The notes beneath the pieces are model-generated. The model was given only the letters and a program-made list of their open reading frames with translations, had not been told where the DNA came from and made no database searches. Both the position numbers and the translations under genes were made by a program. From NCBI GenBank assembly GCA_041394845.1, contig JAWKHL010000006.1, positions 62,001-126,000 on the forward strand: DNA of 64,000 nt, given 5' to 3'. Every line of letters starts with the position of its first letter. Position 1 is the stretch's first letter. Source of the stretch: JAHCHG01 sp041394845. GTDB lineage: Bacteria; Acidobacteriota; Blastocatellia; Pyrinomonadales; Pyrinomonadaceae. Positions 41,977-49,463 of the stretch are shown piece after piece.

Positions 41977-43848
41977 CTAAGTAAATATTTTTGAATCCCC
42001 GGCGTTCGGAGGATGGTTGTCCATCCGGGGTTCGAATTCTCCGGCCGCCTGCATCTGTTTTTTCCAGGAATCGGCGTAAAAGCCGTCTTTTTTGAGAAGT
42101 TCCCGGTGGGTTCCCGATTCGAGGACCTGTCCCCCGTCGATGACGTGAATGACATCGGCCCGCATCGCAATGGTGAACCGATGGGTGATGACGATGCCGG
42201 TCTTTCCGCTCACCATCCGCCGGAATCTGTCGAACCAGTCGGCCTCCGACCATGAATCCATAAAACTCGTCGGCTCATCCAGAACGACGACCGGCGCCTG
42301 CCGGTAGTAGGCCCGCGCCAGAGCCAGCCTCTGCCATTCGCCGCCGCTTAATTCCGTTCCGTTGACAAACCATTTGCCGAGCAGGGTCCGGTATTGCTCC
42401 GGAAGGCGCATAATGAAATCGTGCGCTCCGGCGCGGCGGGCGGCCGTCGTGACCTCTTTATCGTCGACCGGCTTTTCGACGTTGCCGAGGGCGATATTCT
42501 CCCCGGCCGGCGAGTGATAATGCATCGGGAACTGAAACAGGACCGACAGTTTTTGCCTCAGTTCCCTGACGTCAAAGCGGCGCAGGTCAACGCCGTCGAT
42601 CTCGATCGCTCCCTCGGTCGGATCGTAAAAGCGGCTCAACAACTTGATCAGAGTGCTTTTGCCCGCGCCGTTGACGCCGACCAGAGCGACCACGCCGTCG
42701 GCCGGGATGAAAAGATTGAAATCGCTGAGGGCCGGAGCGGTCGAATCGGGATAACAAAACGTGACCGATTTGAAATTGATCCCTTTTTCTATTGTGGAAA
42801 AGATCGGATGCGGATCGGCGGGCGAGACGACTTTTGATCCCAGATCGAGAAACGTAAACAGATTTTCCAGATAAAGACTGTTGTTGGCGGTGCTGCCGAC
42901 GTTCCCCAAAAGCGCGCCCATCAAAGTCTGCCCGCGGCTGAAGATCTGATAGAAAACGCCGAGATCGCCGAGGCTGGCCAGATTATACAGGACCCGGACG
43001 GCCATCCATCCGATCGCACCGACGGCCGCCAGCAGGGCGAAGGAACCGGCCAGCAGTTTTCCGATCCCCTGACGTCTTAAATGCTTCAGTTTTTCTTCCC
43101 GCAATCCGCTTCTTTTGGCCTGATAAAGAGTCCGAAAATATTTGCTCAAACCGAACAGACGCATTTCGGCCGCCGCGTTGCTGTGCGTCAGCATGGCATC
43201 ATAATAATTCGCCCACCGGCGATCGTCAGACTTGGATTTCCACCAGCGGTGATAGATTCGGTCGGTTCGCAGAGTGACGTACAGAGCCGGCAACGTCCCC
43301 GCCAGCAAAACCAACGGCAGCCACCAGCCGTAAGTGATCAGAATTCCGGCAAAGGCGACGACGGTGATGATGTTCTGAACGACCGCGCCGATGCTCTCCA
43401 GCAAAGCCAGCGGTTTTGAACTCGAATCGCCTCTGGCCTGTTCCATCAGATCGTGATACTCGGCCGATTCGTAATAGGCGAAATCCAGTTCGGCGGCCTG
43501 TTTGTGGATTTTATCCGCCAAATGATCGCTGACCGATTCGGCCTGAGCGGTTCGCACCCACGCGCTGAGCTGCTTGACCGCTTCGGTCACCAGCAAAACC
43601 AGCCCCATCAATGCCAGATAAAAAATCGCCCGGCTGACCCGCGGCCAATCGCCCCCGCTGTTTTTGGCGGCGACGATCCCGTCGATCACAAGTTTCGTCA
43701 GATAAACGGTCAGAACCGGCAGGATTCCCTGAAGGATCAGAAACAAGGCCCAAAAGCTCGTATGGGTCGGCGCGGAGCGCCAGACCAGACCGAAGGCTCG
43801 TTTCCAGTATTTGAAGTATTTAGTTTTCTCCTGCAGATTTTTCAGCAC
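41977..43848 (-). CDS. ABC exporter (lasso D protein), fused permease-ATPase
   Basis: 623 residues from GTG 43848. Six membrane helices fill about 30-320. The ATPase domain follows: Walker A GVNGAGKST (391-399), signature LSGGEWQ (500-506), Walker B VVVLDEPTS with D-E at 524-525, and H-loop VITHR. There is no N-terminal C39 peptidase domain, as expected when leader removal is done by the B1/B2 pair. It would export the mature peptide and give self-protection. Confidence 0.88.
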   Translation of the reverse strand: MLKNLQEKTKYFKYWKRAFGLVWRSAPTHTSFWALFLILQGILPVLTVYLTKLVIDGIVAAKNSGGDWPRVSRAIFYLALMGLVLLVTEAVKQLSAWVRTAQAESVSDHLADKIHKQAAELDFAYYESAEYHDLMEQARGDSSSKPLALLESIGAVVQNIITVVAFAGILITYGWWLPLVLLAGTLPALYVTLRTDRIYHRWWKSKSDDRRWANYYDAMLTHSNAAAEMRLFGLSKYFRTLYQAKRSGLREEKLKHLRRQGIGKLLAGSFALLAAVGAIGWMAVRVLYNLASLGDLGVFYQIFSRGQTLMGALLGNVGSTANNSLYLENLFTFLDLGSKVVSPADPHPIFSTIEKGINFKSVTFCYPDSTAPALSDFNLFIPADGVVALVGVNGAGKSTLIKLLSRFYDPTEGAIEIDGVDLRRFDVRELRQKLSVLFQFPMHYHSPAGENIALGNVEKPVDDKEVTTAARRAGAHDFIMRLPEQYRTLLGKWFVNGTELSGGEWQRLALARAYYRQAPVVVLDEPTSFMDSWSEADWFDRFRRMVSGKTGIVITHRFTIAMRADVIHVIDGGQVLESGTHRELLKKDGFYADSWKKQMQAAGEFEPRMDNHPPNAGDSKIFT

Positions 43849-43856
43849 TTCTCGGT

Positions 43857-43880
43857 AGATTTCAAATTTGCAGATTTCAG
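43857..43880. repeat. Short heptamer-like tract
   Basis: AGATTTC AAATTTG CAGATTT: three degenerate 7-mers between the kinase stop and the exporter start. It is shorter than the other tracts and could be chance. Confidence 0.35.
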
Positions 43881-44809
43881 TCGAAGTTTTCGATCAGTTC
43901 CGCCACCCGGGACAATTCGCTGAAATCGTGAGGTCTTTTCAATCTGAAAACGGGAACGGTCTTGACGATCTTCTCGCACTGCCGAAAATGTTCCGTGAAC
44001 TGCCCGGTGGCCTGTAAATAGCGATTCAAATATGTGTTTTTGACGATCTCTATAAATGCCTCCTGAGAGTTTAATCTCTCGATCCCCAATTTTTGATCCA
44101 GCGTGAGAATGAACAGACGGCTTAGTTTCACCGGTTCGTCCGAAAAATTCCCGGAGTATCGATATGATAATTTGTCGAAAAAACTGTTGATCTGCGGCAG
44201 CGAACCGGGGTCCATTCCGATCGACTCGACCGAATCGGCCCAGAGGCGAATCCGGGGATAGCCGAAGATCGTCTGGATCTCATTCTCCTTGAAGATCAAA
44301 GGGATCAGATCATCGGTCAGCAGGTCGTAACCGCGGTTTTGCAAATGAACGGCCAGAGTCGATTTGCCGGCGCCTTTTTCTCCCAAAAAGGCGGTTCCCT
44401 TGTCGTTGACCACCAAAGCGCTGCCGTGCAGAACCATCAATCCGCGCTGGTTCAGCAGATGCCCGAAGATCGCCCCGGTAATAAAGGGGGCCAGATCCGT
44501 GTCTTTGATGCCCGGTTCCGGTTCGACAAAAACCTGACGCCCCTTGCGGATCAAAGCCTTGCCGATGCCCTTCCATTCGTACAAAGTCCTGTCCGGAGAG
44601 ATCCTGACCGTACAGCCGACCCTTTCGAAAGCCTGTGAATCCTTTAACTCTTCATCGAGAAAAGCCTGATCGAGTTTTTTGTTCTCGATCCGGATGTCAT
44701 CGCCGGCATCGGACGGCACCAATTCGGAAAGACGAACATCCGAGTCAATGGTCAAACCGAATGCGGAATAATGATAATTCTGTTTTACTGCCGCGTTACT
44801 ACTGCTCAT
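43877..44809 (-). CDS. HPr-kinase-like peptide kinase of the lasso cluster
   Basis: 310 residues from ATG 44809 (MSSSNAAVKQNYHYSAFG). An in-frame TTG at 44884 is less likely, because it overlaps an inverted repeat. The C-terminal HprK-like domain has VLHGSALVVNDKGTAFLGEK, with Walker A GEKGAGKST at 143-151, and an Asp pair at 166-167 (LLTDDLIPLI), where HPr kinases carry catalytic acids. The N-terminal 110 residues are specific to peptide-cluster kinases. Related enzymes phosphorylate serine in lasso peptides (paeninodin type). The core here has three serines, none C-terminal. Confidence 0.82.
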   Translation of the reverse strand: MSSSNAAVKQNYHYSAFGLTIDSDVRLSELVPSDAGDDIRIENKKLDQAFLDEELKDSQAFERVGCTVRISPDRTLYEWKGIGKALIRKGRQVFVEPEPGIKDTDLAPFITGAIFGHLLNQRGLMVLHGSALVVNDKGTAFLGEKGAGKSTLAVHLQNRGYDLLTDDLIPLIFKENEIQTIFGYPRIRLWADSVESIGMDPGSLPQINSFFDKLSYRYSGNFSDEPVKLSRLFILTLDQKLGIERLNSQEAFIEIVKNTYLNRYLQATGQFTEHFRQCEKIVKTVPVFRLKRPHDFSELSRVAELIENFD

Positions 44810-44852
44810 TTTGCCAAATAAATCAAACACCACCGTACGATTATAAAGTTTT

Positions 44853-44881
44853 ACCGGTATTAATAAACGACCAATACCGGT
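44853..44881. promoter_or_regulatory. Inverted repeat in the kinase-gene leader
   Basis: ACCGGTATT (44853-44861) and AATACCGGT (44873-44881) are a perfect 9-bp pair separated by 11 bases. They lie between the precursor terminator and the kinase ATG and may be a read-through control or processing site. Confidence 0.5.
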
Positions 44882-44918
44882 CAACTTCTAATGGGCACGG
44901 TGGTGCTTGGAAATAATA

Positions 44919-44955
44919 AAAATTGAATGACTTTAAGCCAAAGTCATTCAATTTT
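44919..44955 (-). terminator. Terminator after the lasso precursor gene
   Basis: A perfect 16-bp stem (44919-44934 with 44940-44955, 5-base loop) starts 22 bp after the precursor stop and is followed on the minus strand by TTTTTATTATTT. It would produce an abundant short precursor mRNA with reduced read-through into kinase and exporter genes. Confidence 0.85.
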
Positions 44956-44977
44956 GAGTATGATCTTTAAGAAAATC

Positions 44978-45124
44978 TTAAGGATCGGAAACACCCGAAA
45001 CTGCGAAGTCATCCAAAGATCCGGGTTGTTTGGGCTTAATTTGCTGGGTCAGAGAATTGATGTCTCCGTAAACGACCAAATCTGGCGTTTCCCAAGCGCG
45101 TTTTTGCTCATTGCCCTTCTTCAT
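44978..45124 (-). CDS. Lasso-type RiPP precursor peptide
   Basis: 48 residues, preceded by AGGAGG with ideal spacing. The leader MKKGNEQKRAWETPDLVVYG continues DINSLTQ. It fits the lasso leader spacing exactly: Trp11-x-x-Pro14 (YxxP-like), Leu16, Gly20 and Thr26 at -2, so cleavage is predicted after Gln27. The 21-residue core is then QIKPKQPGSLDDFAVSGV followed by SDP. No Asp or Glu falls at core positions 7-9; the first acids are Asp11 and Asp12. The core has Ser at 9, 16 and 19. It sits between cyclase and kinase genes. Confidence 0.85.
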   Translation of the reverse strand: MKKGNEQKRAWETPDLVVYGDINSLTQQIKPKQPGSLDDFAVSGVSDP

Positions 45125-45148
45125 AGTTCACCTCCTTTGTCGAGATTA

Positions 45149-45163
45149 CGTGATTATATCACG
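45149..45163 (-). promoter_or_regulatory. Extended -10 promoter within a dyad, upstream of the precursor
   Basis: On the minus strand TGATATAAT (45161-45153) is a perfect extended -10 element. It is centred in the dyad CGTGAT-ata-ATCACG (45149-45163), a likely operator. No good -35 is needed for an extended -10. The start codon lies about 29 bases downstream. Confidence 0.7.
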
Positions 45164-45273
45164 GTTGCTGGTCAATTAAAGCTTATTCTGATTTTTTTTT
45201 GCAAAACCTCAGAAAAGCCGCTGACAACATTTAAAATCTGTTTCTTCAAAATCCGGAACAAAAGCCGTAAATT

Positions 45274-47235
45274 TCACGCGGCATTTGCCTCCAGAGTCCG
45301 CCGCAGCCAGTTTGACAGATAGACGCTCGAAATAATAAACATCGGTTCTCCTTCGTATTTCAAAGGATCGTCTTTATAGCGCCGATAGGCCGTCGACAGG
45401 TTTTTGATATCGACGTATTTTTCCAGCACGTCGGGAAAATCGAAAATGGTCTCTTCGACATCCCGGGAGCCGTATTTCAACAAATTCACCTTAAAGCTGA
45501 GACCGATGTTGGCTTTGTCGGTCCGCCATTGCACCTCCGTCGGAAGAATGTCCTCCATGGCCCGGCGAAAGATCGAGCGCGTCCAGCCGTTATAGATCTT
45601 TTGTTTGGCCGGCAGGGCGATACAAAATTCGATCAGCCTTCGATCAAAAAACGGGAATCGGGCCTCGATCTCAAAAGCGGCGGCCGCCTTTTCAAAGGTT
45701 TCCAGCGCGAAAGCGAACAATCCGCTGCACAAAGCGTTCCAGTGCGACCGGATATGCCCGGCATCCGGCGGATGACTTTCTTCCACCAGATGAAAATACC
45801 GCGCTTTCAGATCCTGCTTTTCGGCAAATTTCGGGTTGATCGACCGGTAGTTGAAATTGAGCGAAGAGGGCAGCGTCCGGCTCTTTTTCTCTTTTCCCGG
45901 TTTGCCGTGCACAACCCGCCACAATTTCCTGACAAATTCCGGAGTGGCCTGCCTGAACCCCTGATTCCAAACCAGCTTTTTGAACTCGTGATGCCGGTTC
46001 GGCATGTTTTTGTTGAGCGCGGCGGCGCTTCTCAAAAGTTGAAACCACTGCCCCTGACGGGCCAGAGCCTGAAAAGCCTCGTACCCGTAAGAAACGGTCG
46101 AATCGCCGTCAAACCCGCTCAGCAAAACCCGCACATCTCTTTTTCCCGCCGCTTTGAACAAGGCCCAGTCCATAAACACATTCGGAGCCCCGACCGGATG
46201 ATCCGTGTGCCATTGCAGTTTGTCCATGTCTTCGAGCGGACTGAAAGAATCGGCCTCGACAAAATTCGGATGACAATCGATATGTTCGATCACCGAATTA
46301 ATATATTTGCGCTCGTCGATCCGGGGATCCATCTCCGCAATGGTCGGGAAAATGGCCGAAAAAGTCTCCAGCGGAGCTCTGTCGTTTTCCCGCAGATGAC
46401 GGCTGGCCACGCAGGAGATCGCCGAAGAATCGAGTCCGCCGCTGAGCATCGAACCGACGGGGAAAGCGCTCCGCAACCGCGAAGCGACCGATTTGGTAAA
46501 GATCTCTCTGAATTCCTCTTCGTAACGGCGGTTGGAACGAAAACGGAATTTGGCCGTTTCCTGCGGTTGCCAGTATTGGCGAATCTCCAACCGGTTCTCC
46601 TGAAGGGTCAAAACCGAGTTGGCCGGCAATCTTTTGATGTCCCGGTAAGGCGTGTTTTCCTTGTCCTGATAATTGAGGATCAGGATGTCGCCGATGTTCG
46701 TTTCATTCAGATCCCGCGGAATTTCCGCAATGCCGTAAAGCCCTTTGACCTCCGAGGCCAGGGCGAACATCTGACCGGGTTTGTAGTAATAGTAAAAATG
46801 CTTGATCCCCATCGAATCCCGGGCGCAGACCAATTTTTGCCGCTTCGGATCCCAGATGGCGAAAACGAAATCCCCGATCAGTTTGGGCAGACAATCCTCG
46901 CCCCATTTCTCGTAGGCCCGGAGAATGATTTCGCTGTCGGCGATCTCTTCCGTTTTTTTGCCTCCAAATGAAAGCTGCGGAATCAGTTCGTCGCGATTGT
47001 CGATTCGGGCGTCGCAGGTGATGACGATCCCGCTTTCCTTTCCCTTCAGGGGAAGCTTTTCATCCAGCGATTCGGGGGTCGTCCACCTCATCCGATGGCC
47101 GAAACCGATAAAGTCGTCGAGGATCACACCCTGAGCGTCCGTCCCGCGATGTTCCATCCGGTCGAGGACAGCTTTCAACGCCCGTTCGCCGACCGGGCGA
47201 TGGTTGAGGTTGTAGATCAAAGCGATCGCGCTCAT
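45274..47235 (-). CDS. Lasso cyclase (asparagine-synthetase-like C protein)
   Basis: 653 residues. The N-terminal glutaminase-like domain begins MSAIALIYNL and lacks the nucleophilic Cys2 of asparagine synthetase B, so it should not use glutamine. The synthetase domain has the ATP-binding SGGLDS at 265-270. In lasso pathways this protein adenylates an Asp or Glu side chain of the core and closes the ring on the N-terminal amine. Its ATG overlaps the B2 stop by 4 bp. The precursor gene follows 149 bp downstream with its own promoter. Confidence 0.88.
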   Translation of the reverse strand: MSAIALIYNLNHRPVGERALKAVLDRMEHRGTDAQGVILDDFIGFGHRMRWTTPESLDEKLPLKGKESGIVITCDARIDNRDELIPQLSFGGKKTEEIADSEIILRAYEKWGEDCLPKLIGDFVFAIWDPKRQKLVCARDSMGIKHFYYYYKPGQMFALASEVKGLYGIAEIPRDLNETNIGDILILNYQDKENTPYRDIKRLPANSVLTLQENRLEIRQYWQPQETAKFRFRSNRRYEEEFREIFTKSVASRLRSAFPVGSMLSGGLDSSAISCVASRHLRENDRAPLETFSAIFPTIAEMDPRIDERKYINSVIEHIDCHPNFVEADSFSPLEDMDKLQWHTDHPVGAPNVFMDWALFKAAGKRDVRVLLSGFDGDSTVSYGYEAFQALARQGQWFQLLRSAAALNKNMPNRHHEFKKLVWNQGFRQATPEFVRKLWRVVHGKPGKEKKSRTLPSSLNFNYRSINPKFAEKQDLKARYFHLVEESHPPDAGHIRSHWNALCSGLFAFALETFEKAAAAFEIEARFPFFDRRLIEFCIALPAKQKIYNGWTRSIFRRAMEDILPTEVQWRTDKANIGLSFKVNLLKYGSRDVEETIFDFPDVLEKYVDIKNLSTAYRRYKDDPLKYEGEPMFIISSVYLSNWLRRTLEANAA

Positions 47236-47678
47236 ATTACTACTGAGTCCGAAGGATTCAAAACAGCAAACCGTTGATGATGTCGGGGCAATTTGCCGAT
47301 AATTATCCGGCCGTCGATCTCGATCCAGGCGTGAGCCGAAAAATCTTCCGCAGCATCCTTATCGACCCCGATTCTCAAATTGGAATCTTGCCCCCGCAAA
47401 TTAAGCAGGGTGCGAACAGCCAACGCCTGAGTCAAACAGCTGGCATAAGGAACATATTTGCTTACCGCCCGGACCGAATCCGAGACATTTCCGATGATTT
47501 CCCAATTCGTTTTTTCACCGCTTTGGGTTGCAGGATAAAGATAGGACAACCACTTATTAAGACTCTTAAACGGAAAAACCCATAAACAGACTCGAATCAT
47601 CCACAATAAGATTAACGACTTAATAAGAAGCGTCTTTTTCCCAAACGGATAAAAAATAAATCTATAAATCTTTTTCAT
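47232..47678 (-). CDS. Lasso leader peptidase B2 (transglutaminase-like)
   Basis: 148 residues, the usual B2 size. The Cys-His-Asp triad of the transglutaminase fold is readable: Cys81 in YASCLTQALAVRTLL, His116 in FSAHAWIEI and Asp122 in IDGRII. The N-terminal 50 residues include a hydrophobic stretch. It cleaves the leader, normally after the residue following Thr(-2), together with B1. It overlaps B1 by 17 bp and C by 4 bp, so the three are translationally coupled. Confidence 0.9.
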   Translation of the reverse strand: MKKIYRFIFYPFGKKTLLIKSLILLWMIRVCLWVFPFKSLNKWLSYLYPATQSGEKTNWEIIGNVSDSVRAVSKYVPYASCLTQALAVRTLLNLRGQDSNLRIGVDKDAAEDFSAHAWIEIDGRIIIGKLPRHHQRFAVLNPSDSVVI

Positions 47679-48012
47679 CCAAGATGTCTACTAATTCTTC
47701 TTTCATCAGTTTTTTCAAAAATGATGAAACTTCCTGTTCACAAACTTCCTCATCGACATCGAATTCCTGCATCAGTTTGGCTTGAATATCGGTATAGGAA
47801 GCGGGTTTCTGAATGACTTCCCAAATAAAGGCTCCGACAGTGTTGACACCGTAATACCTTTCGCTCTTCATACTCAAAATCACACCCTTTCCGTTCAAAT
47901 TGGAATAGAGATGATTTTTGCTTGCAACAAAACGGTGGTTTTGTAAGATCATTGATGCTGGTTGAAAATTATTATCCAAAACGGATTTTTCTGAGTTTAA
48001 CGTGCTGTTCAT
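47662..48012 (-). CDS. Lasso leader-binding protein B1 (PqqD-like RRE)
   Basis: 116 residues. The PqqD/RRE fold is visible from about residue 30: LNGKGVILSMKSERYYGVNT, VGAFIWEVIQKPASYTDIQ and AKLMQEFDVDEEVCEQEVSSFLKKLMKE. RREs bind the YxxP region of the leader and deliver the precursor to B2. It is the first gene of the B1-B2-C unit. A weak promoter (TTGTGT, 17 bases, TTTAAT on the minus strand, within 48040-48076) lies just upstream. Confidence 0.85.
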   Translation of the reverse strand: MNSTLNSEKSVLDNNFQPASMILQNHRFVASKNHLYSNLNGKGVILSMKSERYYGVNTVGAFIWEVIQKPASYTDIQAKLMQEFDVDEEVCEQEVSSFLKKLMKEELVDILDEKDL

Positions 48013-48098
48013 AGTACTGCTTTACAACTTGAGAAATGTTCTAAAAATTAAATAATGAGACAAAATTTAACACAAATTGCTTTGTTATGTTGCGCAAA

Positions 48099-48124
48099 AT
48101 TATCCTTTAGCTAGTAAGGATAAT
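48099..48124 (-). terminator. Terminator between glycosyltransferase and lasso genes
   Basis: ATTATCCTT and AAGGATAAT form a 9-bp stem with an 8-base loop, followed on the minus strand by TTTT. It ends the polysaccharide operon upstream and isolates the lasso cluster transcriptionally. Confidence 0.75.
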
Positions 48125-48247
48125 TAATAACAGAACTTGACGCATCCGTGTTTAAGCCTATTTATCACTATCTATTTGTCCCTTCTTTACCGTCTAAAAA
48201 TTCATCAAAACTTGCAATTTTGAGATTGGATCTTGGGATCAATCCCT

Positions 48248-49438
48248 TTAGTTCTCCAAGTTTTCGGATAAAAAATCGTGCAATTTTTCCACCTGGATTT
48301 TTCTATTGTAAATATTAAAAGCGCTTGAAATTCCATTGTTGGAGTAAAGACTGCGTTTCTCGGCACTTTTGGCGAAGTCATTGATGTTGTGTTCAAGCTT
48401 TCGATAATCACTGGCCGGGGAGATCCAGCCGACCTGATTTTCCTCGATAATACCGCACGCCTCTCCCTCGCCCGAGTAAATTATGGGCAAACCGGCCGCC
48501 ATCGCTTCATAGATCTTCGAAGGAACGGCCCCGTAAATATTTTTTTTGAGCGGGATTATCGTTCCATCAAAACTTTTCAAGATTGCAGGAATTTCCTGTT
48601 TGTTGACGACCGGATGAAGAAAGACATTGGAATCGGGATTTTCCGAAACAAAGTTTTCTATCAGATCCCTCTCCGCCCCGGCTCCGTAGATGTGAAACTC
48701 GACGTTCAAATCCCCGAATTTTACGTTCCTGCATATCTCAAATATCCCCTGAGCGACTCCCAGCAAGCCGGCATAAACCAATCTTATCTTGCCGTTTCTT
48801 TTTTCGCCCGAAGTTCCTTCGAACCTTTTGAAATTCACTCCATTTCTAAAAAGCAGGGTCTTTTTCGCTCCCTTTTTCTTTATATAATCGACGATCTCCC
48901 GAGACTGCCCGGAACAGAACGTCGCCCTTCTGTAAAGGAATTTTTCGAGCAATTCGATGCTTTTGTACAAAAACCCTTCGTCTATTATTCCCAACTCCTT
49001 GGCCGACAATGGGTATAAATCCGACACGTTGAAAACAAACCGACTGCCGGAAAAGATCGCCAACAGCCAGCCCGAAAAACCGAGCGTCAGAGGCGGGCTT
49101 TCAACGAAAATGTAATCGGGTTTGAATTTCCTTACGAAAAAAACTGAAAAGAGCGCGGTAAACGAAAACGAAAGCATACTGATGATACGCGGCAATGCCC
49201 GGGCCGAGTTGGAGGGATAAAGCCAGTATCGTTTGATGGCGATGTCATCTTTGGATTCCTTAACCGAGAACTTCCCCGTGTAGCCTTCAAAAATTTTCCC
49301 CTTCGGATAATTCGGCATTGCCGTAACAACGCCGACCTTCCAGCCCAAATCTTTCAGTCCGGCCGCCAGTTCCGACAGACGCGTCTGCGGAGCCCCCATC
49401 TCGGGCGGATAGTACTGGGTTAAAATCAGGAATTTCAT
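48248..49438 (-). CDS. Glycosyltransferase family 4 (WbuB-like)
   Basis: 396 residues from ATG 49438, giving MKFLILTQYYPPEMGAPQTR. A longer reading to 49588 overlaps the preceding gene and is rejected. The opening and PNYPKGKIFEGY are typical of WbuB-type GT4 enzymes. GT-B fold: the donor half contains YAGLLGVAQGIF and the E-x7-E region GAVPSKIYEAMAAGLPIIYS. It adds a sugar from a nucleotide donor to lipid-linked repeat units in the cytoplasm. It is the last gene of this operon before the terminator at 48.1 kb. Confidence 0.88.
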   Translation of the reverse strand: MKFLILTQYYPPEMGAPQTRLSELAAGLKDLGWKVGVVTAMPNYPKGKIFEGYTGKFSVKESKDDIAIKRYWLYPSNSARALPRIISMLSFSFTALFSVFFVRKFKPDYIFVESPPLTLGFSGWLLAIFSGSRFVFNVSDLYPLSAKELGIIDEGFLYKSIELLEKFLYRRATFCSGQSREIVDYIKKKGAKKTLLFRNGVNFKRFEGTSGEKRNGKIRLVYAGLLGVAQGIFEICRNVKFGDLNVEFHIYGAGAERDLIENFVSENPDSNVFLHPVVNKQEIPAILKSFDGTIIPLKKNIYGAVPSKIYEAMAAGLPIIYSGEGEACGIIEENQVGWISPASDYRKLEHNINDFAKSAEKRSLYSNNGISSAFNIYNRKIQVEKLHDFLSENLEN

Positions 49439-49463
49439 AAAATCACTAAAAAAGAATTTCACC

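Noticed and set aside
41977..43848. ABC transporter as a polysaccharide exporter
   Set aside because: It is a fused permease-ATPase within the RiPP gene run; polysaccharide ABC exporters usually have separate subunits.
48160..48250. Asp-rich peptide frame on the minus strand reading KIASFDEFLDGKEGTNR, as a possible second RiPP precursor
   Set aside because: It has no start codon or ribosome-binding site, lacks a YxxP-T leader and overlaps the end of the glycosyltransferase gene.
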